A DNA stretch of 64,000 bases. Origin: Vitreoscilla filiformis (lineage in GTDB: Bacteria > Pseudomonadota > Gammaproteobacteria > Burkholderiales > Burkholderiaceae_C). The position numbers and the translations under genes are program-made. Under the pieces are notes generated by a model that saw only the letters and a list, made by a program, of their open reading frames with translations, was not told the DNA's origin and did not search any database. This document shows positions 9,580 through 18,301 of this stretch, piece after piece. Position 1 is the stretch's first letter, and the number at the start of each line of letters is the position of its first letter. The stretch lies in contig NZ_CP022423.1 in the NCBI RefSeq assembly GCF_002222655.1, positions 1,426,001-1,490,000 on the forward strand, given 5' to 3'.

Positions 9580-10526
9580 ACACCGCTGCCCCCGATACCT
9601 CTGCCGCTCCCCTGTCCGAAGCCGAGGCCGAAGCCCAACGCGCCGCCAAGCGGGCCGCGTACGAAGCCAACAAACTGAGCAAGCGTCTGCACCGCCAAGT
9701 GGGCCAGGCCATCGCCGACTTCAACATGATTGAAGCGGGCGACAAGGTCATGGTCTGCCTCTCCGGTGGCAAAGACAGCTATTCGATGCTCGACATCCTG
9801 CTGAACCTGCAAAAGCGCGCCCCGATCCAGTTCGAGATCGTGGCCGTGAACCTGGATCAGAAACAACCCGGTTTCCCTGCCGATGTGCTGCCCAACTACC
9901 TGAAAGGTTTGGGCATTCCGTTCCACATCGAGACGCAAGACACCTACACCATCGTCAAAAAGCACATCCCCGAGGGCAAGACGATGTGCAGCCTGTGCTC
10001 GCGGCTGCGCCGGGGCATCCTCTACCGTGTGGCGCGTGAGCTAGGGTGTACCAAGATCGCCCTGGGCCATCACCGCGATGACATGGTGGTGACGCTGCTG
10101 ATGAACATGTTCTTCGGCTCGCGCATGAAGGGCATGCCGCCCAAGCTGGTGAGTGACAACGGCGAATTCGTGGTGATTCGCCCCTTGGCCTATGTCGCCG
10201 AACCGGATTTGGAGAAATGGGCCGCGCACCGCGAGTTCCCCATCATCCCGTGCAGCCTGTGCGGCAGCCAGGAAAACCTCCAGCGCGTGCTCACCAAGAA
10301 AATGATCCGCGAGTGGGACAAGCAGTACCCGGGCCGCATCGACAACATGTTCACCGCGATGGGCAACATCACCCTGTCGCACATGATGGATCGCAGCCTG
10401 TTCCCGTTCACCGAGATCAAGGCCACCGGCAAGCCCGATCCGATGGGCGACAAAGCCTTCGATGAGGACGACGAAGACGACTGCGGCACCCCCGCCGTGC
10501 AGACCGTGCGCTTGGTGCGCGATTGA
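9576..10526 (+). CDS. ttcA: tRNA 2-thiocytidine biosynthesis protein
   Basis: 316 residues. It is an ATP pyrophosphatase with PP-loop SGGKDS at about 63-68, CSLC at 138-141 and a second CSLC at 226-229; family members coordinate a [4Fe-4S] cluster through cysteines in these regions. It thiolates cytidine 32 in a subset of tRNAs. The start at ATG 9576 overlaps the folB stop; a TTG upstream at 9561 is less likely. The C-terminal acidic tail (DEDDEDD) is a common extension in Burkholderiales. Confidence 0.95.
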   Translation: MNTAAPDTSAAPLSEAEAEAQRAAKRAAYEANKLSKRLHRQVGQAIADFNMIEAGDKVMVCLSGGKDSYSMLDILLNLQKRAPIQFEIVAVNLDQKQPGFPADVLPNYLKGLGIPFHIETQDTYTIVKKHIPEGKTMCSLCSRLRRGILYRVARELGCTKIALGHHRDDMVVTLLMNMFFGSRMKGMPPKLVSDNGEFVVIRPLAYVAEPDLEKWAAHREFPIIPCSLCGSQENLQRVLTKKMIREWDKQYPGRIDNMFTAMGNITLSHMMDRSLFPFTEIKATGKPDPMGDKAFDEDDEDDCGTPAVQTVRLVRD

Positions 10527-10543
10527 TGTTGGGAGAGCGTGAG

Positions 10544-11923
10544 ATGGCGTTGAATGTGGTGATCATGGCAGCGGGCAAGGGCACGCGGATGCGCTCGGCT
10601 TTGCCCAAGGTGTTGCACAAGCTGGCCGGGCGCTCGTTGTTGAGCCATGTGCTGGGCCGGGCGGCGGAGTTGGGTGCGCAGCGCACCTTGGTGGTCACGG
10701 GCCACGGGGCCGAACAGGTGGAAGCGCATGTCGGCGCGGCGGCCACCTGCGTGCGCCAAGAGCCGCAGTTGGGCACCGGCCACGCCGTGCAGCAAACCGT
10801 GCCGGCGTTGGACACGGCTCACGCCACCACCCTCATCCTCAATGGCGATGTGCCGTTGATCGAACCGGCCACCGCCGCCGCGTTGGCCGCTGCTTGCGGT
10901 GGCGAGCGCCTGGCGCTGCTGACGGTGGTGCTTCAGGATGCCACGGGCTACGGTCGCATCGTGCGGGAGGCGTCGGGCGAGCGCGTGTTGGCCATCGTGG
11001 AGCACAAAGACGCCAGCGCCGAGCAGCGCGCCATCCGCGAGGTCTACACCGGCATGATGGCCGCGCCGACGGCGTTGCTTCAAAAATGGGTGATGGCGCT
11101 GAACAACCAGAACGCCCAGGGGGAGTACTACCTCACCGACATCGTCGCCATGGCCGCCGCCGAAGGGGTGCCCGTGGTGGCGACGCAAGCCGCCGACGAA
11201 GTGGAAGTGCTGGGCGTGAACAGCCCGGCGCAGTTGGCGGATTTGGAGCGGCGTTTCCAACGTCGCCAAGCCGAGGCGCTGATGAACGCGGGCGTGCGGT
11301 TGGCCGACCCGGCGCGTTTCGATCTGCGCGGCACGCTCACCTGTGGGCAGGATGTGGAGATCGACGTCAATTGCGTGTTTGAAGGCGCGGTGACGTTGGG
11401 TGATGGCGTGAAGATCGGTGCCCACTGCGTGCTGCGCAACGCGGTGATCGCCGAGGGTGTGGTGATTCACCCGTTTTGCCACATCGATGGGGACAAAGAC
11501 GGGGTGAGCGTGGGCGCGGGCTCGCTGATCGGCCCGTATGCGCGTTTGCGGCCCGGGGCGCAGTTGGGCGCCGAGGTTCACATCGGTAACTTCGTCGAAG
11601 TGAAAAACTCAACCCTGGCGGACGGGGCCAAGGCGAACCACTTGGCTTACCTGGGCGATGCGACGGTGGGCGAGCGCGTGAACTTCGGCGCGGGCAGCAT
11701 CACGGCCAACTATGACGGCGCGAACAAACACCGCACCGTGATCGGCCACGATGTGCATGTGGGCAGCAACTGCGTGCTCATCGCCCCGGTGACGCTGGGC
11801 GACGGCGGCACGATCGGCGGTGGTTCCACCATCGCCAAGAACACGCCGCCGGATCAGCTCACGGTGGCGCGGGCCAAGCAGGTGTCGCTGGCGGGGTGGA
11901 AGCGGCCGCAGAAGAAGCGGTGA
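10544..11923 (+). CDS. glmU: Bifunctional GlmU: GlcN-1-P acetyltransferase / GlcNAc-1-P uridyltransferase
   Basis: 459 residues, close to the 456 of E. coli. The N-terminal pyrophosphorylase domain starts MAAGKGTRMRSALPKVLH with NGDVPL further on; the C-terminal half is a left-handed beta helix of hexapeptide repeats ending in HLAYLGDATVGERVNFGAG and GSNCVLIAPV. It makes UDP-GlcNAc for peptidoglycan and LPS in the cytosol. ATG 10544 is preferred over ATG 10526 because GGGAGAG lies just upstream at the right spacing. It follows ttcA by 17 bp. Confidence 0.96.
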   Translation: MALNVVIMAAGKGTRMRSALPKVLHKLAGRSLLSHVLGRAAELGAQRTLVVTGHGAEQVEAHVGAAATCVRQEPQLGTGHAVQQTVPALDTAHATTLILNGDVPLIEPATAAALAAACGGERLALLTVVLQDATGYGRIVREASGERVLAIVEHKDASAEQRAIREVYTGMMAAPTALLQKWVMALNNQNAQGEYYLTDIVAMAAAEGVPVVATQAADEVEVLGVNSPAQLADLERRFQRRQAEALMNAGVRLADPARFDLRGTLTCGQDVEIDVNCVFEGAVTLGDGVKIGAHCVLRNAVIAEGVVIHPFCHIDGDKDGVSVGAGSLIGPYARLRPGAQLGAEVHIGNFVEVKNSTLADGAKANHLAYLGDATVGERVNFGAGSITANYDGANKHRTVIGHDVHVGSNCVLIAPVTLGDGGTIGGGSTIAKNTPPDQLTVARAKQVSLAGWKRPQKKR

Positions 11924-12000
11924 GGGTGGCGTGTGCTGCCTTGCTGCCCGCGCTACGGCATGTACTTGAATTGCGTGCTCTGAACTGAACGGCTTGCGCC

Positions 12001-12204
12001 ATGACGACCGCTGCTCTCGCGTTCCGCTACGTCACCGGGGGCACGATGCCGCCGGCGCAGCTGACGGATTTCGGCGCCGAGGAAGCGCGGCCCTTGCTGG
12101 CGGGTTTGGTGGGAGAGGGTGCCGAAGCGTTGTTGGCGCGAGTGGATTTCTCCCGATTTCCCTACATGGAACAGTGCCCCGGCTTGCCGGTGCCGGCGGA
12201 TTGA
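12001..12204 (+). CDS. Hypothetical small protein
   Basis: 67 residues, unknown. The codons show the strong third-position GC preference of the neighbouring genes, which supports real coding. The sequence is slightly acidic and Ala/Leu-rich, without membrane segments or recognisable motifs, and ends in PGLPVPAD. No clear ribosome-binding site is visible before the ATG. It lies between glmU and the MNT/HEPN unit; its stop codon is 15 bp before the promoter of that unit. Confidence 0.45.
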   Translation: MTTAALAFRYVTGGTMPPAQLTDFGAEEARPLLAGLVGEGAEALLARVDFSRFPYMEQCPGLPVPAD

Positions 12205-12218
12205 GCGTGGCCCACCGT

Positions 12219-12249
12219 TTGACACAAGTGATTCATTTTTTGCAACAAT
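12219..12249 (+). promoter_or_regulatory. Promoter of the MNT/HEPN unit
   Basis: A consensus -35 TTGACA (12219-12224) is followed after 19 bp by AACAAT (12244-12249), a moderate -10. The start point would fall near 12256, only a few bases before the ATG at 12261, and no Shine-Dalgarno sequence is present. The transcript may therefore be leaderless. Confidence 0.5.
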
Positions 12250-12269
12250 CGTCGCCAAAAATGAATCAC
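12228..12269. repeat. 13-bp perfect inverted repeat across promoter and start codon
   Basis: GTGATTCATTTTT at 12228-12240 and AAAAATGAATCAC at 12257-12269 are exact reverse complements separated by 16 bp. The left arm lies between -35 and -10, and the right arm contains the ATG of the following winged-helix gene. This is the geometry expected of an autoregulatory operator. Binding by the winged-helix protein is an inference. Confidence 0.75.
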
Positions 12270-12857
12270 CCTCTTCTTTCCCTGCTCCTGCCAGAGTACC
12301 GACTGCAAGTGCTGGCCCTGCTGCTGCTTCACCCCGAAGAAGCCCTGCACGGTCGTGAGGTGGCGCGGCGCACGGGGCTGTCCCCCGGCACCGTCACCCG
12401 TGAGCTGGTGCGGCTGGCCGAAGCCGGGCTGCTGCGCCGCCAACAGCGCGGTAACCAGCAGGTTTACAGCGCCCAGACGCAGTGCCTCATCTACCCGGAG
12501 TTGGCCTCCCTGCTGCGCAAAACCACCGGCGTGGCCCAAGCCCTGCGCCTGGCCTTGCAACCCGTGGCGGAACAAGTGCGCGTGGCTTTTGTGTTCGGCT
12601 CCGTCGCACAAGGCCGAGAAACCGCCGGCAGTGACGTGGACGTGATGCTCATCGGCACGCCCAGCTTCATCCAAGTGGTGGAACTGTTGTACCCGGTGCA
12701 GTTGGAGTTGGGGCGCGAGATCAACCCCAAAATTTTCACGCCCGACGAATGGGTTGCCCTCCGCGCGCAGGACGAGCCCTTCATCCGCGACGTGCTGGCC
12801 AAACCCCAACTCTTTCTGATCGGAACCGCCGATGACCTTGCACAACTTGCTCGGTAG
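12261..12857 (+). CDS. Winged-helix / MNT-type nucleotidyltransferase (putative antitoxin)
   Basis: 198 residues. The first 75 form a winged helix-turn-helix (REVARRTGLSPGTVTRELVRLAEAGLL). The second half is a minimal nucleotidyltransferase with GSVAQGRETAGSDVDV, matching the GS-X10-DXD active site of the MNT family. MNT proteins paired with HEPN proteins act as antitoxins that AMPylate the toxin; that is known for MntA-HepT and is inferred here from pairing with the next gene. The fused winged helix suggests autoregulation through the inverted repeat at its own start. The start ATG 12261 lacks a Shine-Dalgarno sequence. The 3' end overlaps the HEPN-like gene by 26 bp. Confidence 0.8.
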   Translation: MNHPLLSLLLPEYRLQVLALLLLHPEEALHGREVARRTGLSPGTVTRELVRLAEAGLLRRQQRGNQQVYSAQTQCLIYPELASLLRKTTGVAQALRLALQPVAEQVRVAFVFGSVAQGRETAGSDVDVMLIGTPSFIQVVELLYPVQLELGREINPKIFTPDEWVALRAQDEPFIRDVLAKPQLFLIGTADDLAQLAR

Positions 12858-13257
12858 AACGCTGGAGGCCTTGCCGCCGGACAAAGGCCAAATTGCCAAA
12901 CTGTTGGCCGCTGCCCAGCGCAACATCACCGACGCCCAATTGGCCGCTCTCAGTGCCGAAAACCGCTTTGATGCGGCTTACAAAGCCATCATGCAACTGG
13001 CGATGGTGGCGCTCAATGCCAACGGCTACCGCACACTCACCAGCAAACCAGGGCACCACCAAACGGCCATTCAGACCTTGCCACTGACCGTTGGGCTGCC
13101 CATGAGCCAGGTCATCGTGCTGGATGCATTGCGCAAACAACGCAACCTGAGTGACTACTCGGGCGACTTGGTGCCCGAATCCGCCGCCGCAGCCTGCTTG
13201 GCTGCCGCGCAGCACTTGCTCAGGCATGTGCAAACTTGGCTGAACAACCATCCGTAG
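12832..13257 (+). CDS. HEPN-like protein (putative toxin partner of MNT)
   Basis: 141 residues, mostly alpha-helical. The region around residues 101-111 (RKQRNLSDYSG) sits where HEPN proteins carry their R-X4-6-H ribonuclease motif, but the histidine is replaced: Tyr 109 follows Arg 104. The helix before it and a Lys/Ala-rich N-terminal helix (residues 42-62) fit a HEPN four-helix bundle. The assignment rests on this motif and on tight overlap with the MNT gene. Without the His it may be a catalytically weak RNase or act by another means. Could also be a non-toxic substrate-binding HEPN partner. Confidence 0.65.
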   Translation: MTLHNLLGRTLEALPPDKGQIAKLLAAAQRNITDAQLAALSAENRFDAAYKAIMQLAMVALNANGYRTLTSKPGHHQTAIQTLPLTVGLPMSQVIVLDALRKQRNLSDYSGDLVPESAAAACLAAAQHLLRHVQTWLNNHP

Positions 13258-13306
13258 GCAGACAGGTGACGCGCGGCCATCGCCCTTGCGTTACTGCGCT
13301 TTACTG

Positions 13307-13323
13307 AATACCAAAAAGGTATT
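13307..13323. promoter_or_regulatory. LysR-type recognition site upstream of lower-pathway operon
   Basis: AATACC-aaaaa-GGTATT is a perfect palindrome and contains ATAC-N7-GTAT, the core reported for CatM/BenM-type LysR regulators. It is centred about 64 bp before the predicted transcription start, the classic position for a LysR recognition site. A matching site with identical spacing stands before the gene at 29176. Confidence 0.72.
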
Positions 13324-13343
13324 GAATCGACTCTATTCGGTAT

Positions 13344-13372
13344 TGGACAGTATCGCCACCCGCCCCTATCGT
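13344..13372 (+). promoter_or_regulatory. Sigma-70-type promoter of lower-pathway operon
   Basis: -35 TGGACA (13344-13349), 17-bp spacer, -10 TATCGT (13367-13372). GTATTGGACAGTAT, which spans the -35 box, recurs exactly in front of the ferredoxin/dioxygenase operon at 29084-29097, as do the -10 box and the spacing. The repeated GTAT around the -35 may be the activation site for the LysR protein. Confidence 0.7.
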
Positions 13373-13415
13373 CCCGTCCAGTTGTTCCCACCTCCCCAGG
13401 TTTTGCAGGAATTCC

Positions 13416-14198
13416 ATGGACGCGCACAAGATCCAGCACTACGGAGACGAGCTGTACCAGGCCCTCCTCAGCCGCAGCACCGTCGAGCCGCTCACCAACC
13501 GTGAGGCCGACATCACCATTGAAGACGCCTACCAAATCCAGTTGCGCATGATCCAGCGCCGCTTGGACGCGGGCGAAGTGGTCATCGGCAAGAAGATCGG
13601 CGTCACCAGCAAGGTGGTGATGGACATGCTGGGCGTCAATCAGCCGGACTTCGGCCACCTGCTCTCCGGCATGGTGTTCAACGAAGGCGAGCCGGTGGAC
13701 ATGAGCAAACTCATCGCCCCCAAGGCCGAAGCCGAAGTGGCCTTCATCCTGAACAAGGATTTGACCGGCCCCGGCGTCACCGCTGCCGACGTGCTGCGCG
13801 CCACCGATTGCGTCATGCCCTGCTTCGAGATCGTGGACAGCCGCATCCGCGATTGGAAGATCAAGATTCAAGACACCGTGGCGGACAACGCCTCCTGCGG
13901 CGTGCTCACGCTCGGCGGCACCCGCCGCAGCCCGCGTGACCTCGATCTGGCCCTGGCCGGCATGGTGCTGGAAAAGAACGGCGAGATCATCAGCACCTCC
14001 TGCGGTGCCTCGGTGCAAGGCTCGCCGGTGAACGCCGTGGCGTGGCTGGCCAACACGCTCGGGCGTTTGGGCATCAGCTTGAAGGCGGGCGACCTGATTT
14101 TGTCGGGTTCGCAATCGCCCCTCGTGGCCGTGAAGGCAGGCGACAGCCTCACCTGTTCGGTGGGCGGCCTGGGCAGCACTTCGGTGCGCTTCATCTGA
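13416..14198 (+). CDS. dmpE: 2-oxopent-4-enoate hydratase
   Basis: 260 residues of the hydratase/decarboxylase fold shared with fumarylacetoacetate hydrolases. It adds water to 2-hydroxypenta-2,4-dienoate to give 4-hydroxy-2-oxovalerate. Features seen: [26 protein letters not shown] near residue 50, the metal-binding region [10 protein letters not shown], and [25 protein letters not shown]. It resembles the downstream decarboxylase but the [11 protein letters not shown] segment marks the hydratase. First gene of the lower-pathway operon; AGGA lies 6 bp before the ATG. The two enzymes are thought to form a complex. Confidence 0.93.
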   Translation: MDAHKIQHYGDELYQALLSRSTVEPLTNREADITIEDAYQIQLRMIQRRLDAGEVVIGKKIGVTSKVVMDMLGVNQPDFGHLLSGMVFNEGEPVDMSKLIAPKAEAEVAFILNKDLTGPGVTAADVLRATDCVMPCFEIVDSRIRDWKIKIQDTVADNASCGVLTLGGTRRSPRDLDLALAGMVLEKNGEIISTSCGASVQGSPVNAVAWLANTLGRLGISLKAGDLILSGSQSPLVAVKAGDSLTCSVGGLGSTSVRFI

Positions 14199-14218
14199 CC
14201 CACAGGGAGAACCGCAGC

Positions 14219-15007
14219 ATGCAACTCGACCGCGCCACGATTGAACAGCTCGCCGCCCATGTGGAATCCGCCGAGCTGGAAGCCCGCGACATCACCAAAA
14301 TCACCGACGACTTCCCGCAGATGGATTGGGAAGACGCCTACGCGATTCAAGACGAAATCCGCCGCCGCAAGGAAGCGCGGGGCAACAAGACGGTGGGCTT
14401 GAAAGCCGGCCTGACCTCGTTTGCCAAGATGAAGCAAATGGGTGTGGAAACGCCGTGCTTCGGTTTCGTCTCCGACTACATGGCCCGCCCGGATGGCGGT
14501 GAGATCAAGACCTCCGAGCTGATCCACCCCAAGGTGGAGGCCGAAATTTGCATCGTCACCAAGGCGCCGTTGAAGGGGCCGGGTTGCCACGTCGGCACCG
14601 TGATGGCGGCAATTGATTTCGTGCTGCCCGCAGTGGAAATCATCGACAGCCGTTACCGCGACTTCAAGTTCGACCTGAAGAGCGTGATTGCCGACAACAC
14701 CTCGGCCAGCCGCTTCGTCATCGGCGGGCGCCCGCGCAACGTCGAGGCGCTGGACTTGCGCACGCTGGGCGTGGTGCTGGAAAAGAACGGTCAGATCGTG
14801 GCGATGGCCGCTGGCGCTGCCGTGCTCGGCCACCCCGCCGCTGCCGTGGCGATGATGGCGAATCACCTGGGCGCACGCGGCCAGGAAATCCCGGCCGGCA
14901 CCTTCATCATGACCGGTGGCGTGACCGAAGCCATCGCCGTGGCCGCTGGGGACAGCGTGAACGTGCGCTTCCAGGATCTGGGCAGCGTGTCCATGCGTTT
15001 CGTCTGA
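14219..15007 (+). CDS. dmpH: 4-oxalocrotonate decarboxylase
   Basis: 262 residues, paralogous to the preceding hydratase. It converts 2-oxo-3-hexenedioate (the tautomerised oxalocrotonate) to 2-hydroxypenta-2,4-dienoate with loss of CO2, in the dehydrogenative branch. TVGLKAGLTSFAKMKQMGV, KVEAEICIV and EIIDSRYRDFKFDLKSVIADN are diagnostic. A GGGAGA site precedes the ATG at 14219, 20 bp after dmpE. Confidence 0.93.
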   Translation: MQLDRATIEQLAAHVESAELEARDITKITDDFPQMDWEDAYAIQDEIRRRKEARGNKTVGLKAGLTSFAKMKQMGVETPCFGFVSDYMARPDGGEIKTSELIHPKVEAEICIVTKAPLKGPGCHVGTVMAAIDFVLPAVEIIDSRYRDFKFDLKSVIADNTSASRFVIGGRPRNVEALDLRTLGVVLEKNGQIVAMAAGAAVLGHPAAAVAMMANHLGARGQEIPAGTFIMTGGVTEAIAVAAGDSVNVRFQDLGSVSMRFV

Positions 15008-15022
15008 CCATCGAGGCTGGCC

Positions 15023-15937
15023 ATGACTGCTTGCGTGTCCACCGCGCCGGCCAGCCCGGCGGGGGCGCCTGTTGCGCCGTTTCCTTCGCCGCGCCGTGTG
15101 CCAACCGGCGGCTTTTTGACGCTGACGCACGACCAAGGCCGCTGCACCGAGGTCGCCCCCGTGCCGGTGTTGATGCTGCACGGCTCCGGCCCCGGCGTCA
15201 GCGCCTGGGCCAACTGGCGGCTGGTGATGCCGCACCTGGCGCAACAGCGCCGCGTGCTGGCGCCGGACATGGTGGGCTTTGGTGACACCGAACGCCCCGC
15301 AGGCATCCGCTACAGCATGGCCACCTGGGTGCAGCAAACGCTGGATCTGCTGGACGCTTTGAATCTGCCGCAGGTGGATTTGGTGGGCAACTCGTTCGGC
15401 GGCGCTTTGGCGCTGGCCACGGCGATTCGCGCTCCGCAGCGCGTGCGCCGGCTGGTGTTGATGGGCAGCGTGGGCGTGCCGTTCACGATCACGCCGGGGC
15501 TGGATGCGGTGTGGGGCTACGAGCCGTCCATCGAAGCCATGCGCGGCCTGCTCGACTTGTTCGCCTACGACCGGGGCTTGGTGAACGATGAATTGGCCGA
15601 GCTGCGTTGGCGCGCCAGCATCCAGCCGGGCTACCAAGAAGCGTTTGCCGCCATGTTCCCCGCCCCGCGCCAGCGCTGGGTGGACGCGATGTGCAGTGCC
15701 GAAAGCGACATCCGCGCCCTGCCGCACGAAACGCTGGTGATCCACGGCCGCGAGGATCGCATCATCCCCTTGCAGAACTCGCTCACGCTGGCGGACTGGA
15801 TCGCCAAGAGCCAATTGCATGTGTTCGGCCAGTGCGGCCACTGGACGCAGATCGAGCACAGCGCCCGCTTCACCCGCCTGCTGGCTGATTTTTTCGCTGA
15901 AGCCGATGTGGCGGATGTCGCCCGGAGCGCGGCATGA
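15023..15937 (+). CDS. dmpD: 2-hydroxymuconic semialdehyde hydrolase
   Basis: 304-residue alpha/beta hydrolase that cleaves 2-hydroxymuconic semialdehyde (ring-fission product of catechol) to formate and 2-hydroxypentadienoate. Oxyanion region LHGSGPGVSAWANW, nucleophile Ser 124 in GNSFGG, acid Asp 245 in HGREDRIIP and His 273 in GQCGHWTQIEH are all present. Residues 1-28 form an unusual Ala/Pro-rich extension relative to DmpD/XylF. Its stop overlaps the next start (ATGA). Confidence 0.92.
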   Translation: MTACVSTAPASPAGAPVAPFPSPRRVPTGGFLTLTHDQGRCTEVAPVPVLMLHGSGPGVSAWANWRLVMPHLAQQRRVLAPDMVGFGDTERPAGIRYSMATWVQQTLDLLDALNLPQVDLVGNSFGGALALATAIRAPQRVRRLVLMGSVGVPFTITPGLDAVWGYEPSIEAMRGLLDLFAYDRGLVNDELAELRWRASIQPGYQEAFAAMFPAPRQRWVDAMCSAESDIRALPHETLVIHGREDRIIPLQNSLTLADWIAKSQLHVFGQCGHWTQIEHSARFTRLLADFFAEADVADVARSAA

Positions 15938-16548
15938 GCGCACCCGCCACCGCTGCGCTGCGCAACCCCGTCACCGTGCTGGTGACGCGGCGCGTCAAGC
16001 CCGGCCACGCCCCAGCCTTCGAGCAAACGATGGGCCGGATGATCGAAGCCGCCGCCGGTTTCCCGGGCCATTTGGGCGGCCACCTCATCCGCCCCGGCGA
16101 GGGCACCGAGGGCGGCGACGGCACGGGCGAGCCCGATCTGTGGCACGTCATCTTCGCTTTCGACACACCCGAGCACCTGCAAGCCTGGCAAGCCTCGCCG
16201 GCGCGGGCGCTGGGTTTGGCCGCTGTCGCGCCGCACACCGAGGGCGAACAGCAAGTGCGCCAACTCACCGGCCTGGGTCACTGGTTTGCTGAACCGCTGG
16301 GGGCCAAAGGCCCGTCGCAAACCCCGCCGCCGCGCTGGAAGGTGGCGGTGGTGACGTGGCTAGGCATCTGCCCCACGGTGTTCGCGCTGTTCCTGCTGCT
16401 GGGCGAACTGTTGGCGCCGTGGCCGCTGCTGCCGCGTGTGATGGTGCTCACCGCGCTGGTGGTGGTGTTGATGACCTGGGTGGTGGCCCCGCGCCTGACC
16501 GCCTGGCTCAAACCCTGGCTCTACCCGACACCTGTTTCTGCCCCCTAA
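15934..16548 (+). CDS. ABM-domain protein with C-terminal membrane hairpin
   Basis: 204 residues. Residues 10-110 form an antibiotic-biosynthesis-monooxygenase-type ferredoxin-like domain (VTVLVTRRVKPGHAPAFEQ, LWHVIFAFDTPEHLQAW). Residues 130-195 contain two hydrophobic helices (VTWLGICPTVFALFLLLGEL and MVLTALVVVLMTWVV). The combination matches the COG3224 type. ABM domains can oxidise quinones or phenols without cofactor, but many have no known activity. Its place inside the meta-cleavage operon, overlapping dmpD, suggests a role with aromatic or quinone intermediates at the membrane. It has no counterpart in the classic dmp operon. Confidence 0.82.
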   Translation: MSAPATAALRNPVTVLVTRRVKPGHAPAFEQTMGRMIEAAAGFPGHLGGHLIRPGEGTEGGDGTGEPDLWHVIFAFDTPEHLQAWQASPARALGLAAVAPHTEGEQQVRQLTGLGHWFAEPLGAKGPSQTPPPRWKVAVVTWLGICPTVFALFLLLGELLAPWPLLPRVMVLTALVVVLMTWVVAPRLTAWLKPWLYPTPVSAP

Positions 16549-16566
16549 CCGGCCCACAACACACCC

Positions 16567-17361
16567 ATGAACCTGCAACTCCAAGGCAAGCTCGCGCTGG
16601 TCACGGGATCCACCGCTGGCATCGGTTACGCCATCGCCAAGGTGCTGGCGGCGGAAGGCGCCCACGTCACGCTCAACGGGCGCAGCCCAGAGCGCGTGGT
16701 GGCTGCCGTCACCCAACTGCAAGCCGAATTCCCCGAGGCGACGATTCACGGCGTGGCCGCCGACTTGGCCAGCGCCGAAGGCGTGGCCGCGCTGGTGGCC
16801 GCCTGCCCGGAGGCCGACATCCTGGTGAACAACCTCGGCATCTTCAACCCGCAGCCCTTCGAGCAAATCGAGGATGCGGAATGGCAGCGCTTCTTTGACG
16901 TGAACGTCATGAGCGGCGTGCGCCTGACGCGTGCGCTGCTGCCGGGTATGAAGGCACGCAACTGGGGCCGCGTGGTGTTCATCTCCAGCGAATCGGGCAT
17001 CTGCCCGCCGGCGGAGATGGTGCATTACGGCATGACGAAATCGGCGCAACTGTCCATCGCACGCGGCTTGGCGGAAACCTGCGCCGGCACGGGGGTGACG
17101 GTGAACAGCGTGCTGCCCGGCCCGACGCTCACCGAAGGCGCCGGCGAATTTTTCGCCACCTTGGCGCGAACCAACGGCCAAACCTTTGACGAAGCCGCCC
17201 GCGACTTCTTCGCCCACGCCCGCCCCACGTCCCTCATCCAGCGCTTCATCCAGCCGACCGAAGTGGCCGCGCTGGTGGCCTATGTGTGCAGCCCGCTGGC
17301 GGCGGCCACCACCGGCGCCGCCCTGCGCGCCGATGGCGGCGTGGTGCGCAGCCTGATCTGA
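16567..17361 (+). CDS. SDR family oxidoreductase in meta-cleavage operon
   Basis: 264-residue classical short-chain dehydrogenase: [12 protein letters not shown] cofactor loop, NNLGIF instead of the usual NNAG, catalytic Ser in ISSES, YGMTK active-site pair. The long loop after [12 protein letters not shown] resembles the SDR oxidoreductases seen near aromatic catabolic genes. The Asp-free end of beta-2 ([10 protein letters not shown]) suggests NADP(H). Substrate unknown; perhaps a dihydrodiol or a semialdehyde side product. It is not part of the canonical dmp pathway. 18 bp after the ABM gene and 23 bp before dmpF. Confidence 0.85.
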   Translation: MNLQLQGKLALVTGSTAGIGYAIAKVLAAEGAHVTLNGRSPERVVAAVTQLQAEFPEATIHGVAADLASAEGVAALVAACPEADILVNNLGIFNPQPFEQIEDAEWQRFFDVNVMSGVRLTRALLPGMKARNWGRVVFISSESGICPPAEMVHYGMTKSAQLSIARGLAETCAGTGVTVNSVLPGPTLTEGAGEFFATLARTNGQTFDEAARDFFAHARPTSLIQRFIQPTEVAALVAYVCSPLAAATTGAALRADGGVVRSLI

Positions 17362-17384
17362 CTTTGCAACGGAGACACGACCCC

Positions 17385-18284
17385 ATGAGCGAAAAAATCA
17401 AGTGTGCCCTGATCGGGCCCGGCAACATCGGCACCGATCTGCTGGCCAAACTCAAGCGCAGCCCGGTGTTGGAACCGGTGTGGATGGTGGGCATCGACCC
17501 GGAATCCGACGGCCTGAAGCGTGCCCGCGAAATGGGCATCAAGACCACGGCGGAAGGCGTCGATGGCCTGGTGCCGCACATGAAGGCCGATGGCGTGCAG
17601 ATCGTGTTCGATGCCACTTCGGCCTACGTTCACGCGGAAAACTCGCGCAAGGTGAACGAGCAAGGCGCACTGATGATCGACCTCACGCCCGCCGCCATCG
17701 GCCCGTACTGCGTGCCGCCGGTCAACCTGCTGCAACACGTCGGCCAGCGTGAAATGAACGTCAACATGGTGACCTGCGGCGGCCAAGCCACCATCCCGAT
17801 GGTGAACGCGGTCAGCCGCGTGCAGCCGGTGGCGTATGGCGAGATCGTGGCGACGGTGTCGTCACGCTCGGTCGGCCCCGGCACGCGCAAGAACATCGAC
17901 GAGTTCACCCGCACCACAGCAGGCGCGGTGGAAAAGGTGGGCGGCGCCAAGAAGGGCAAGGCCATCATCATCATCAACCCCGCCGAGCCGCCGCTCATCA
18001 TGCGGGACACGGTGCATTGCCTCACCGAAACCGAGCCGGATCGGGACGCCATCACCGCCAGCGTCCACGCCATGATCAAGGACGTGCAGAAGTACGTGCC
18101 GGGTTATCGCTTGGTGAACGGGCCGGTGTTTGACGGTAACCGCGTCTCCGTCTTCATGGAGGTGGAGGGCCTGGGCGACTACCTGCCCAAGTACGCCGGC
18201 AACCTGGACATCATGACCGCCGCCGCCTGCCGCACCGCCGAGATGTTTGCCGAAGAGATGCTCGCCGGGCGTCTTACGTTCTAA
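17385..18284 (+). CDS. dmpF: Acetaldehyde dehydrogenase (acylating)
   Basis: 299 residues. It takes acetaldehyde channelled from the aldolase DmpG and forms acetyl-CoA with NAD+ and CoA. NAD fold [10 protein letters not shown], catalytic Cys 131 in [11 protein letters not shown], and the dimer/aldolase interface segment near the C-terminus are visible. GGAGA precedes the ATG at 17385. Unusually, 152 bp including a large inverted repeat separate it from its partner dmpG. Confidence 0.95.
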   Translation: MSEKIKCALIGPGNIGTDLLAKLKRSPVLEPVWMVGIDPESDGLKRAREMGIKTTAEGVDGLVPHMKADGVQIVFDATSAYVHAENSRKVNEQGALMIDLTPAAIGPYCVPPVNLLQHVGQREMNVNMVTCGGQATIPMVNAVSRVQPVAYGEIVATVSSRSVGPGTRKNIDEFTRTTAGAVEKVGGAKKGKAIIIINPAEPPLIMRDTVHCLTETEPDRDAITASVHAMIKDVQKYVPGYRLVNGPVFDGNRVSVFMEVEGLGDYLPKYAGNLDIMTAAACRTAEMFAEEMLAGRLTF

Positions 18285-18301
18285 CTTGTTGGCGCTATTC
18301 C

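Noticed and set aside
10523..10543. Earlier TTG/ATG starts for glmU
   Set aside because: The ribosome-binding site GGGAGAG lies within this stretch and points to ATG 10544, which also matches the family N-terminus.
10190..11581. Minus-strand open frame opposite ttcA and glmU
   Set aside because: Composition typical of antisense to GC-rich genes; both sense genes are certain.
13868..15943. Very long minus-strand open frame opposite dmpE-dmpH-dmpD
   Set aside because: His, Gln, Arg and Ala rich, no domain, and exactly antisense to strongly conserved pathway genes. GC-rich codon bias creates such frames.
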